NCBI GenBank assembly: GCA_900752345.1
Contig: CAADVA010000261.1
Coordinates: 1-11,927 of the forward strand
Length of the DNA: 11,927 nt
Reading direction: 5' to 3'
From: an uncultured Collinsella sp.
Lineage (GTDB): Bacteria; Actinomycetota; Coriobacteriia; Coriobacteriales; Coriobacteriaceae
Shown here: positions 1 through 6,393 of the stretch, one piece after another
Position numbering within the stretch: the stretch's first letter is position 1
Layout of the letters: the number at the start of each line of letters is the position of its first letter
The notes under the pieces: model-generated
What the model was told of the DNA's origin: nothing
The model's input: the letters and a program-made list of their open reading frames with translations, nothing else
Databases searched by the model: none
Translations under genes and position numbers: made by a program

Positions 1-1
1 G

Positions 2-1570
2 ACGAGCCACGCCCACCGGTGCCTTACCGGCGGCGGATTGCTCGTCCATATTGCCCTCGCCTGTAATGACCAGGTCGACATCGCGCACGCGCTCGTCAAA
101 CCCCACGAGGTCGAGCACCGTCTCCACACCCGAGCGCAACTCGACGCCGAGCGCCAGCAGCGCGGCCCCCAAGCCACCTGCCGCGCCCGCGCCGGGCACG
201 CCGAGCACCGAGCCAAATGTCCGTGCGCCCTCGGGTGTACGCAACAACCCCTGAGCCCGCGCCCTAGCAATCGCTGCATCGAGCAGGCGGCCATAGCCGA
301 CCATCCATCCGTCGTATTTGCCCAGGGCCTCGGCATCCCCCGTCGGCAGACCCTTCTGTCCACCGAACACCGCAAGCGCGCCGCGACGCCCCACGAGTGG
401 GTTCTCGACATCGGAGAGCACCACAACACGCACGCCGCCCAGCACCTCAAGCGCCGGCGCCAAATCAACGCTCGCTACCTGCTCAAGGCCGGCAAGACCG
501 GGGGCGACATCGCAGCCCTGATCATCGACCACACGCGCGCCCAGCGCCTGCAGCATGCCGGCGCCGCCGTCGTTGGTGGCACTGCCACCCAAACCAATAT
601 AGATAGTCTTTGCCCCGGCACGAACCGCGCGAAGTATGAGCTCGCCCACGCCATAGGTCGAAGCCGCAAGCGCCGCCGATTCCGTGCAGGGTGAATACCC
701 AATACCCGCCGCCTCGGCCATCTCAATTACAGCCGACTCGCGCTCGCCGTCCACCAGCATCCGGGCAGACACGCGGTCGCCCAAGGGGCTTGTAACCTCG
801 CAGGTCACAAGCTCGCCGCCGCAGGCGGCAACGGCGTCGAGCGTTCCCTCGCCACCATCTGCCAGCGGCAAAGCGTTCAGCTCGGCATCGGGCCACACAC
901 GGCGCACGCCTTCAGCAACGGCCTCCTCCGCCTGTGTACTCGACACGCTGCCCTTAAAGGAGTCGATCGCCAGCAGCACACGGCGGGGCCGACGGCGCGC
1001 GGCACCAAAATCGACCGCCTCAACGGCAATTTCTTCGGCACACGCGAGCGCCTCGGCATGAGCGGCATGCGCCTCAAGATCGGCCCCACAACCGCAGACA
1101 GCACCATCGGTGTCACGCAGCCCACTAAAATAGCCGCTCAACACCTCACGACACTCATCCGCCAGCACGCAGGCGGTTACATTAAACCGATGGTTCAGGC
1201 GCGAATCGGCATTGAGGTCGTATAGCGAGCCCACTGCGCCCGCCTTGGCATCGGCCGCCCCGTAGACGCAACGCCCCACGCGCGCGTTAACCATAAGCCC
1301 CGCGCACATGCAGCAGGGCTCGAGCGTCACGTAGACCGTGCAATCGGAAAGGCGCCAGCGACCGAGCGACCGAGCGGCAGCGCACAGGGCCGCGAACTCT
1401 GCATGCGCCGAAGGGTCCTGGTCGAGCTCGCGACGATTATGCGCCCGCGCGACAATCTCGCCCGCGCGCACTACCACGGCGCCAATCGGTACCTCGCCCA
1501 CCGCAGCAGCGGCGCGCGCCTCCGCCAGCGCCTCGCGCATGAACTTCTCGTCGATTTCGGTGATCGTCAT
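2..1570 (-). CDS. TadA tRNA adenosine deaminase fused to glycerate kinase (partial, 3' end outside window)
   Basis: One open frame of 523 codons starts at ATG 1570 and runs off the left edge with no internal stop. Residues 1-150 are a complete TadA-type deaminase, which makes inosine at wobble position 34 of tRNA. The zinc and catalytic residues are present: H56-A57-E58 in PSAHAE, and P85-C86-C87-M88-C89. The TadA-typical N45-R46 and the stretch KAGAVGSLYDL near 109-119 are also there. Residues 151-195 form a Cys/Ala/Glu-rich linker with no matched fold. Residues 196-523 match the GlxK/GarK glycerate kinase family, which phosphorylates glycerate: DSFKGS (203-208), GLGGSATNDGGAG (327-338) and ITGEGNMDEQS (502-511). 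About 50 C-terminal residues should lie beyond the edge. AAGG sits 6 bases before the ATG. There is no ATG between M93 and M271, so a separate kinase start is unlikely. Each domain call is strong; the functional link is unknown. Confidence 0.88.
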   Translation of the reverse strand, partial: MTITEIDEKFMREALAEARAAAAVGEVPIGAVVVRAGEIVARAHNRRELDQDPSAHAEFAALCAAARSLGRWRLSDCTVYVTLEPCCMCAGLMVNARVGRCVYGAADAKAGAVGSLYDLNADSRLNHRFNVTACVLADECREVLSGYFSGLRDTDGAVCGCGADLEAHAAHAEALACAEEIAVEAVDFGAARRRPRRVLLAIDSFKGSVSSTQAEEAVAEGVRRVWPDAELNALPLADGGEGTLDAVAACGGELVTCEVTSPLGDRVSARMLVDGERESAVIEMAEAAGIGYSPCTESAALAASTYGVGELILRAVRAGAKTIYIGLGGSATNDGGAGMLQALGARVVDDQGCDVAPGLAGLEQVASVDLAPALEVLGGVRVVVLSDVENPLVGRRGALAVFGGQKGLPTGDAEALGKYDGWMVGYGRLLDAAIARARAQGLLRTPEGARTFGSVLGVPGAGAAGGLGAALLALGVELRSGVETVLDLVGFDERVRDVDLVITGEGNMDEQSAAGKAPVGVAR

Positions 1571-1585
1571 CGTTCGCCTTCCCTG

Positions 1586-1611
1586 TTGCAAATTCAAAAC
1601 GATGCTATCAT
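1586..1611 (+). promoter_or_regulatory. Candidate promoter for tRNA-Ser
   Basis: TATCAT at 1606-1611 matches the -10 consensus at five of six bases and would start RNA around 1618, just before the mature tRNA at 1622. TTGCAA at 1586-1591 resembles a -35 box, but the 14-base spacer is too short, so the -35 assignment is doubtful. The 51-base gap 1571-1621 must also hold the start signals of the divergent deaminase-kinase gene. On the minus strand the same AT-rich core reads TAGCAT, a weaker -10. Confidence 0.35.
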
Positions 1612-1621
1612 TACGACTCAC

Positions 1622-1711
1622 GGAGAGATGGCAGAGCGGTTGAATGCGGCGGTCTTGAAAACCGTTGAGCGCGAGAGCGGTCCGGGGGTTCGAATCCCCC
1701 TCTCTCCGCCA
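1622..1711 (+). tRNA. tRNA-Ser (anticodon UGA)
   Basis: The acceptor arm GGAGAGA (1622-1628) pairs perfectly with TCTCTCC (1701-1707), followed by discriminator G1708 and an encoded CCA at 1709-1711. The anticodon stem-loop carries TGA after the U-rich side of the loop, so it reads UCA and other UCN serine codons. The long variable arm (GAGCGCGAGAGCGGTC region) is the class II signature of serine tRNAs. The T-arm GGGGGTTCGAATCCCCC is canonical. No U-tract terminator follows; the convergent TetR gene ends 2 bases after the CCA. Confidence 0.97.
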
Positions 1712-1713
1712 CC

Positions 1714-2298
1714 TTAGTGATTCACCGGCGTCATGGTGCGCTCAAACAGTGCGTCGACCACGTCGGCTATCTCGGGTCGACGCTCAAGATCGTGACCCGA
1801 TTCCCACCATATCGTGAAAAGTCGAATAATACCGCCGGCGACAAACTCAGACGTCGTCTCGAGTGACACGGGGGCCAGGGCATCCTCGGCAAGCACGTTC
1901 ATCACACGCTCGCGGACGGAACGCGCAATGCGGTCGCAAATAACGTTGGTCAACATGCCCGACATGCTGCTCGCCAAAATGTTATCCATAAGCTGCTCGT
2001 GCGCCAGAATCATATTCATGGCATCATCAAAGACCTCATGGCGAAGCGCCCGTACGTCATCAAGCGGCTCCGCGTCCGCTGCGTCGGTCCGGTTTTGCGG
2101 CAGGCCCGTCATGAGCTCATCGATATAGAAGGCAAAGTAATCGTTTTTATCGCGAAAGTGCTTATAGAACGTCGTGCGGCGAATCATGGCACGGTCGCAA
2201 AGCATAGCAACCGTCAGGTCCTCAAACCGATGCTCTTCCAAGAGCTCGGTAAAAGCATCGAACAGGGCACGATAGGTTTTCTTGATGCGAAGGTCCAT
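1714..2298 (-). CDS. TetR/AcrR-family transcriptional regulator
   Basis: The 194-residue protein begins MDLRIKKTYRALFDAFTELL, the usual first helix of this family. A helix-turn-helix spans about residues 28-51 (LTVAMLCDRAMIRRTTFYKHF), ending in the characteristic TTFYKHF recognition helix. The rest is a helical ligand-binding and dimerisation domain too divergent to assign an inducer. I chose ATG 2298 because it gives the standard family N-terminus. ATG 2310 (adding MAIR) is possible, but GAGG abuts it directly, whereas that GAGG lies 12 bases from ATG 2298. A longer in-frame extension reaching 2571 would run across lemA and is rejected. The gene is divergent from lemA across a 211-base gap, so it may regulate itself and possibly lemA; no clear operator palindrome was found. 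It converges with tRNA-Ser. Confidence 0.88.
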   Translation of the reverse strand: MDLRIKKTYRALFDAFTELLEEHRFEDLTVAMLCDRAMIRRTTFYKHFRDKNDYFAFYIDELMTGLPQNRTDAADAEPLDDVRALRHEVFDDAMNMILAHEQLMDNILASSMSGMLTNVICDRIARSVRERVMNVLAEDALAPVSLETTSEFVAGGIIRLFTIWWESGHDLERRPEIADVVDALFERTMTPVNH

Positions 2299-2418
2299 CC
2301 GTATCGCCATCCTCAAGGTGTAGACAGCTTTCCTCAATTTGTCGCATATCTTACACCTGTACCACCCAATCCACGTTGGCGCCCCCTCCCTGGGTGAAAC
2401 ATAACGCTTACCGGAAAG

Positions 2419-2448
2419 TTCGGTATCGCCAAAGGTTGCGGGTATACT
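2419..2448 (+). promoter_or_regulatory. Candidate sigma-70 promoter of lemA
   Basis: TATACT at 2443-2448 matches five of six consensus -10 bases. TTCGGT at 2419-2424 is a weak -35 at an 18-base spacing. Transcription from about 2455 would give a leader of about 55 bases before the lemA ATG at 2510. The rest of the 2299-2509 gap holds no gene; it must also carry the minus-strand promoter of the TetR gene, which I could not place. Confidence 0.45.
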
Positions 2449-2509
2449 AATAGCGTTACACCAACGGCAGCCGGCGCAAAACGTCGCTGCCATTCGAAAC
2501 GGAGACATC

Positions 2510-3061
2510 ATGCTTCCCGTCATCATTGGTATCGTTGTTGTCGTTGTGATCGCCAGCGCCATAGCCGGCATCTACAACAACATGGTCACCAAGCGCAATC
2601 GCATCGATAACGCCTGGCAGAACATCGACACGCAGCTGCAGCGCCGCAACGACCTGATCCCTAACCTGGTCGAGACCGTCAAGGGCTACGCCAAGCACGA
2701 GCAGGACACGCTCGCCGCCGTGGTCAACGCGCGCAACGCCGCCGTGAGCGCCACCACCCCCGAGGCCAAGATGGAAGCAGACAACGTGCTGACCGGTGCG
2801 CTGCGCCAGCTCTTTGCCGTGGCCGAGGCCTACCCCGACCTTAAGGCAAACACCAACTTTACGCAGCTCCAGGCATCGCTCGAGGATACCGAGAACAAGA
2901 TTAGCTATGCACGCCAGAGCTACAACGATTGCGTGCTCAGCTACAACAACGCCATCCAGACGTTCCCGGCTGTTATCTTTGCCGGCATCTTCCAGTTTAA
3001 AGAGCGCCAGGGCTTCGAGGCCGCCGAGGCCGCCCGCCAAGCACCGACCGTCAAGTTCTAA
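2510..3061 (+). CDS. lemA: LemA-family membrane-anchored protein
   Basis: The protein has 183 residues, the usual LemA length. Residues 3-20 form one hydrophobic N-terminal segment (VIIGIVVVVVIASAIAG) that anchors the protein, followed by the family's helical body. The hallmark motif RNDLIPNLVETVKGYAKHE spans residues 46-64, and the second hallmark, NKISYARQSYNDCVLSYNNAIQTFP, spans 129-153. GGAG at 2501-2504 lies 5 bases before the ATG. The molecular role of LemA proteins is not settled. In many bacteria lemA sits beside a TPM-domain or HtpX-type gene; here it is a single-gene unit with its own promoter candidate and a strong terminator. Confidence 0.95.
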   Translation: MLPVIIGIVVVVVIASAIAGIYNNMVTKRNRIDNAWQNIDTQLQRRNDLIPNLVETVKGYAKHEQDTLAAVVNARNAAVSATTPEAKMEADNVLTGALRQLFAVAEAYPDLKANTNFTQLQASLEDTENKISYARQSYNDCVLSYNNAIQTFPAVIFAGIFQFKERQGFEAAEAARQAPTVKF

Positions 3062-3101
3062 CAATCACGGCCGAGTCTTAAGCCAGTTCATCAACCCTTT
3101 G

Positions 3102-3134
3102 GGGCCCAAGGCACAAACCTTGGGCCCTTTTCTT
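3102..3134 (+). terminator. Rho-independent terminator of lemA
   Basis: A perfect 10-bp stem, GGGCCCAAGG (3102-3111) with CCTTGGGCCC (3118-3127), has a 6-base loop CACAAA and is followed directly by TTTTCTT. It begins 41 bases after the lemA stop. Confidence 0.92.
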
Positions 3135-3146
3135 ATCCACGCACAA

Positions 3147-3169
3147 CGCGCGGCCTAAAAGGCCGCGCG
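3147..3169. repeat. 9-bp GC-rich inverted repeat between lemA and ilvE
   Basis: CGCGCGGCC (3147-3155) pairs with GGCCGCGCG (3161-3169) around loop TAAAA. Neither side has a clear T-run, so it is a weak terminator candidate. It may be a backup stop for either converging gene. Confidence 0.6.
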
Positions 3170-3222
3170 CCATCTTTAATTCAGATCTATATTGCCCGTA
3201 ACGGCAACGCCGAGGTAACGCA

Positions 3223-3346
3223 GGCCCGAGGGTAACCTTCCTTTCCGGCGCACTCCGCAGGACGAAAGAGCCCCCGCCGCACGAAGTGCGCAGCGGGGGC
3301 TCTTTCATGTCCGAGGACGCGCCGGAAAGGAAGGTGCCCTCGGGCC
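3223..3346. repeat. Nested long inverted repeat (about 124 bases), probable bidirectional terminator at the ilvE/lemA convergence
   Basis: Three concentric pairings are visible. The outer arms pair GGCCCGAGGG (3223-3232) with 3337-3346, then CCTTCCTTTCCGGCGC (3236-3251) with 3319-3334. The inner arms pair GAAAGAGCCCCCGC (3264-3277) with 3293-3306. The tip is CGCAC-GAA-GTGCG (3278-3290). The inner stem ends in CTCTTTC on both strands, so it can act as a terminator for ilvE (stop at 3367, minus) and as a barrier to read-through from lemA. The outer arms go well beyond what termination needs. Together with the flanking hairpins this explains the gene-free stretch 3062-3366. Confidence 0.85.
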
Positions 3347-3366
3347 GGACATATCCGTAAGACAGA

Positions 3367-4419
3367 TTACGCGACGGTGTAAACCCAGTTGTGCTTATCC
3401 TCGACAGCACCGGACTGGATACCAGTCAGGGTCTCGCGAAGCTTCTTCATCACAGGACCGATCTCGGTGTAGCCAGCCGGGAAGGTCACGGTCTCATCGG
3501 CACCGTAGACCTTGTTGTCGATCTCGCCGACCGGGGAGATGACGGCAGCGGTACCGCACAGGCCGCACTCCACAAAGGTGCCGGCCTTGACCTCGGCCCA
3601 CTCGACGGGACGCTGGTCGACGGTCATGCCCAGGTCCTGAGCAACCTGAACGAGCGAACGACGGGTGATAGAGGGCAGGATGGAGTCGGTGTGCGACTGA
3701 GGAACGACAAGAGTGCCGTCCTCCTTCACGAACAGGACGTTGGCGCCGCCGGTCTCCTCGACATAGGTGCGGGACTCGGAGTCGAGATACAGGTTCTCGG
3801 CATAGCCCTCGCGATGGGCCTCCATCGTGGGCTTGAGGGACATGGCGTAGTTCAGGCCGGCCTTGATATTGCCGGTGCCATGCGGTGCTGCACGGTCATA
3901 CTCGGAAACGCGCAGCTTGACGGGCTTGAGGCCACCCTTAAAGTACGGACCGACCGGGGTCACGAGAATGCGGAACGTGTACTCAGGAGCGGGAGCCACG
4001 CCGATCACGTCACCGGAGCCGATCATAAACGGACGCACGTACAGGGTCGCGCCGGAACCGAAGGGCGGAACCCAGGCGGCGTTGGCAGAAACGACCTGCT
4101 TGACGGCCTCAACGAACTTGTCCTTGGGGAACGGGGGCATCTCGAGGCGCTGCGCAGAGTTGTACATGCGCTCGGCGTTCATGTCGGGACGGAAGCAGAC
4201 GATGCTGCCGTCCTCGGCGGTGTAGGCCTTCAGGCCCTCAAAGACCTCCTGGCAGTAATGGAAGATGCCGCCGCACTCGGAGACATGCAGGGTGTGGTCG
4301 GTGGTCAGGCCGCCTTCGTCCCACTCGCCATCCTTCCAATGGGCCTCGTAGCTGTAATCGGTCTTCATGTAGCCAAAGCCGAGGCTACCCCAATCGATAT
4401 CCTTCTTCTCGACAGTCAT
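3367..4419 (-). CDS. ilvE: Branched-chain amino acid aminotransferase
   Basis: The protein has 350 residues and belongs to the PLP fold-type IV, class II branched-chain aminotransferases (the longer form, compared with about 309 residues for E. coli IlvE). It exchanges amino groups between Leu/Ile/Val and their 2-keto acids using 2-oxoglutarate/glutamate in the cytosol. Visible family features are QEVFEGLKAY (57-66), LYVRPFMIG (126-134), GTGNIKAGLNYA (181-192) with the PLP-binding lysine K186, YVEETGGANVLFV (219-231) and ECGLCGTAAVISPVGEI (284-300). ATG 4419 is chosen because AAGGAG lies 6 bases upstream; an Arg-rich in-frame extension to 4569 is unlikely to be translated. A CxxC pair, C285-C288, sits near the active-site loop. 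The gene has its own leader and is separated from the upstream dedA by a terminator. Confidence 0.95.
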   Translation of the reverse strand: MTVEKKDIDWGSLGFGYMKTDYSYEAHWKDGEWDEGGLTTDHTLHVSECGGIFHYCQEVFEGLKAYTAEDGSIVCFRPDMNAERMYNSAQRLEMPPFPKDKFVEAVKQVVSANAAWVPPFGSGATLYVRPFMIGSGDVIGVAPAPEYTFRILVTPVGPYFKGGLKPVKLRVSEYDRAAPHGTGNIKAGLNYAMSLKPTMEAHREGYAENLYLDSESRTYVEETGGANVLFVKEDGTLVVPQSHTDSILPSITRRSLVQVAQDLGMTVDQRPVEWAEVKAGTFVECGLCGTAAVISPVGEIDNKVYGADETVTFPAGYTEIGPVMKKLRETLTGIQSGAVEDKHNWVYTVA

Positions 4420-4572
4420 ATGTCGCTCCTTACATACACAGTTGCATACTCGCGAACCCGCACGCAAGGACCGAGGCCGACCGCGTCGCAACGTCGCACG
4501 CCCGGAGCGTAGAGCCGGACGGGACACGCGAGCAGCATCAAAGCCGATGGCACGTCGATTCGCATGCACGAG

Positions 4573-4601
4573 ATTGTACTCCGCACGCGCGTCGGATAAA
4601 A
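4573..4601 (-). promoter_or_regulatory. Candidate ilvE promoter and leader
   Basis: On the minus strand TACAAT (4578 to 4573) matches five of six -10 bases, within a locally AT-rich stretch. TTTTAT (4601 to 4596) is a poor -35 at 17 bases. Transcription would begin near 4566 and give a leader of about 147 bases before the ilvE ATG. I found no T-box signature and no short peptide rich in Leu, Ile or Val, so attenuation is not supported. Confidence 0.4.
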
Positions 4602-4648
4602 CGCTTTTCTTTAACTAACTAAAGTAATTTCATTTGATCGAAGCTGAA

Positions 4649-4680
4649 GAGGCCCGCCACCGTAAACGGTGACGGGCCTC
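4649..4680 (-). terminator. Terminator of the dedA-family gene
   Basis: GAGGCCCGCCACCG (4649-4662) pairs with CGGTGACGGGCCTC (4667-4680) with one non-Watson-Crick position and loop TAAA. Read on the minus strand, the stem is followed by TTCAGCTTC, a broken T-rich tail. It lies 28 bases after the dedA stop and separates dedA from ilvE. Confidence 0.75.
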
Positions 4681-4708
4681 AACGGCACGGTTTGTGCGCC
4701 GGCTCGAG

Positions 4709-5356
4709 CTACGCGTTCTTTTTGCCCAGCTTAGCCTTAACCAGACCGACCACGGTCGGGATGATCGACACGGCGACAATGCCGATAATCAGCAGCTCAA
4801 AGTGCTCCTGCACAAAGGGAATGCCGCCAAAGAAGTAGCCCAGCAGTGTAAAGAGCGTTGACCAGGTAATGCCACCCAGCACGTTAAAGATGACAAAGTT
4901 GCGCCAGTGCATGCCGCCCATGCCGGCGATAAAGGGCACAAAGGTGCGGATAAACGGGAAGAAGCGACCCAGGAAGATGGCCAGGTGACCCCACTTGTCC
5001 AAGAAGTCCTCGGACTTTTTGATGCGCTCGGGCGTCATGGCCTTGACCTTGCCCGAAGCGATGATCTTTTTGCCAAAGAAGTGACCGATCATAAAGTTGC
5101 ACTGATCGCCCAAAATGGCAGCGGCCCATGCGGTAGCCAGAAGCGCCACGATGTTAAAGCCGCCGTTGTGGGCAAAGAAGCCCGAGGCAAACAGCAGCGA
5201 ATCGCCGGGAAGGAACGGGAAGAACACCACACCCGTCTCGATAAAGATGATCAGGAAAACGCAGCCGTAGGCCATAAGCGGGCCGGCGGCGATCCAGCTG
5301 GCGATCGCGGTGCGTGGGTCTTTGAGCAGCTCAGCGATAAAATTAATGAAACCCAT
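4709..5356 (-). CDS. DedA-family (SNARE-associated/VTT domain) membrane protein
   Basis: The protein has 215 residues with several hydrophobic segments (about 23-45, 52-62, 66-88, 137-147, 154-178, 187-206), so it is an integral inner-membrane protein. Family landmarks are FIETGVVFFPFLPGDSLLF (38-56), with E40 and D52 in the first re-entrant region, and GRFFPFIRTFVPFIAG (130-145), with the two conserved arginines R131 and R137. The DedA family includes lipid transporters, some of which recycle undecaprenyl phosphate, and members needed for proton-motive-force maintenance; which role applies cannot be read here. I chose ATG 5356 because AGAGG precedes it by 9 bases and the next start upstream adds a non-membrane extension crossing the likely promoter. 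It is divergent from cysE and ends at its own terminator. Confidence 0.93.
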   Translation of the reverse strand: MGFINFIAELLKDPRTAIASWIAAGPLMAYGCVFLIIFIETGVVFFPFLPGDSLLFASGFFAHNGGFNIVALLATAWAAAILGDQCNFMIGHFFGKKIIASGKVKAMTPERIKKSEDFLDKWGHLAIFLGRFFPFIRTFVPFIAGMGGMHWRNFVIFNVLGGITWSTLFTLLGYFFGGIPFVQEHFELLIIGIVAVSIIPTVVGLVKAKLGKKNA

Positions 5357-5402
5357 GAAGTAAAACCTCTCAGTTGTGGGCGCGGACACGTCCAAGTTGA
5401 CC

Positions 5403-5436
5403 AGTATACGGTTGCGGCGCCCCCTCGTGCGCAACC
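5403..5436 (-). promoter_or_regulatory. Candidate dedA promoter with overlapping inverted repeat
   Basis: On the minus strand TATACT (5408 to 5403) is a five-of-six -10 box. No good -35 lies at 16-18 bases. GGTTGCG (5410-5416) and CGCAACC (5430-5436) form a 7-bp inverted repeat just upstream of the -10, where a regulator could bind. Confidence 0.4.
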
Positions 5437-5507
5437 CCACAAAAGCATGACTCCATTACCAGCAAGTTTGCATAACTGACACCTGTCGCGCAAAGCCGCC
5501 AAGATTG

Positions 5508-5538
5508 TTCTTCCTAATCCCTAGCGAATCGCTATACT
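5508..5538 (+). promoter_or_regulatory. Candidate cysE promoter
   Basis: TATACT at 5533-5538 matches the -10 consensus at five of six bases. TTCTTC at 5508-5513 is a weak -35 at a long 19-base spacing. RNA would start near 5545, about 35 bases before the GTG start of cysE. Confidence 0.45.
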
Positions 5539-5579
5539 TTATTGAATCGCATTGCCATGGCGCTAAGGGAGGGCGGCCG

Positions 5580-6284
5580 GTGAGCTTTATCAATACCATT
5601 CGCGAGGACATCAAGACCGTCCAGGCGCAGGACCCCGCCGCGCAAAGCGGTCTGGTCATCTTCCTTTCCTATCCTGGCCTGCACGCCAAGTGGAACCACG
5701 TGCCCGAGCACTGGCTCTGGGAGCACGGTCATCGCTCGCTCGCCCGTGTGCTCTCGCAAATCACCCGCCACATTACCGGCGTCGAGATTCATCCCGCTGC
5801 ACAGATCGGCAAGCATTTCTTTATCGACCACGCCATGGGCGTCGTCATCGGCGAAACCACCATTGTGGGCGACAACTGCGTGCTCTACCAGGGCGTCACG
5901 CTTGGCGGCACCGGCAACGAGACCGGCAAGCGCCACCCCACCCTGGGCAACAACGTCACCGTGGGCACAGGCGCTAAAGTGCTCGGCAACATTCGCGTCG
6001 GCAACAACGTCAAAATCGGCGGCAATTCGGTCGTCGTCAAGGACGTACCCGACAACTGCACCGTCGTGGGCGTGCCGGGACGCATCATCAAGCGCAACGG
6101 CTGCCGCGTGTTCGAGGAGAGCTTCGATGCCAAGCAGCATCGCGAGTACATGCCCGACGCCGCCGCCGAGCAGTCCGCGCTCAACCGTCAGGGCATCACC
6201 GAGAACGCCCGCCGCGTCAAGGAACTCGAGCGAGAGGTAGCCGAGCTCAAAACCCTCGTCGCCAAGCTCGTGGACGAACGCTAG
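5580..6284 (+). CDS. cysE: Serine O-acetyltransferase
   Basis: The 234-residue protein transfers acetyl from acetyl-CoA to serine, giving O-acetylserine for cysteine synthesis in the cytosol. It starts at GTG 5580, set by AGGGAGGG at 5566-5573 six bases upstream; an in-frame ATG at 5505 lies across the promoter and is rejected. The catalytic signature FIDHAMGVVIGET (81-92) holds the conserved D83-H84 pair, followed by VLYQGVTLGGTG (101-112) and left-handed beta-helix hexapeptide repeats to about residue 168. Residues 207-232 form a charged helix that may be a coiled coil. It is the short type lacking most of the E. coli N-terminal helical domain. The usual partner, cysteine synthase, is not adjacent. 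It is monocistronic. Confidence 0.95.
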   Translation: MSFINTIREDIKTVQAQDPAAQSGLVIFLSYPGLHAKWNHVPEHWLWEHGHRSLARVLSQITRHITGVEIHPAAQIGKHFFIDHAMGVVIGETTIVGDNCVLYQGVTLGGTGNETGKRHPTLGNNVTVGTGAKVLGNIRVGNNVKIGGNSVVVKDVPDNCTVVGVPGRIIKRNGCRVFEESFDAKQHREYMPDAAAEQSALNRQGITENARRVKELEREVAELKTLVAKLVDER

Positions 6285-6320
6285 AGCCGGACGGCCACCG
6301 ACAACATTGACGCCAACGCA

Positions 6321-6360
6321 AAGGCGCGCCAGAGGATTCACGCCCGGCGCGCCTTATTTG
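6321..6360. terminator. Bidirectional terminator between cysE and the ABC exporter operon
   Basis: AAGGCGCGCC (6321-6330) pairs perfectly with GGCGCGCCTT (6346-6355) over a 15-base loop. It is followed by ATTTG on the plus strand and by TTTGCG on the minus strand, so it can serve both converging units, though the T-tails are short. Confidence 0.75.
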
Positions 6361-6362
6361 CG

Positions 6363-6393
6363 ATGTGACAAAGGGACTGTCCCTTTGTCACAT
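6363..6393. repeat. Perfect 31-base palindrome overlapping the exporter stop codon
   Basis: ATGTGACAAAGGGAC (6363-6377) and GTCCCTTTGTCACAT (6379-6393) are exact complements around the single base T6378. The right end shares base 6393 with the stop codon of the second ABC subunit. It looks like a mobile or repetitive palindromic element rather than a plain terminator, because no T-run follows it on either side. An 11-base piece of the arm, TTTGTCACATT, recurs at 11243-11253. Confidence 0.8.

Noticed and set aside
38..694. A 218-codon plus-strand frame in the left part of the window
   Set aside because: It lies antisense to the glycerate kinase domain, whose motifs are unambiguous on the minus strand.
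1571..1621. Attachment site next to tRNA-Ser
   Set aside because: No integrase gene is present and no repeat of the tRNA 3' end was seen elsewhere in the window.
1714..2571. TetR gene starting at 2571 (285 residues)
   Set aside because: The extra N-terminus would cover the lemA promoter and start, and reads as low-complexity Thr/Met sequence. The family N-terminus begins at 2298.
3391..4512. A 373-codon plus-strand open frame opposite ilvE
   Set aside because: It is the antisense of a clear aminotransferase with all motifs; long antisense frames are expected in high-GC DNA. Its translation is low-complexity, rich in Gly, Leu and Asp.
4420..4569. N-terminal extension of IlvE or an attenuator leader peptide
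   Set aside because: The frame is open but Arg-rich with no Leu/Ile/Val run, and a good ribosome site marks ATG 4419. No paired terminator/antiterminator hairpins were evident.
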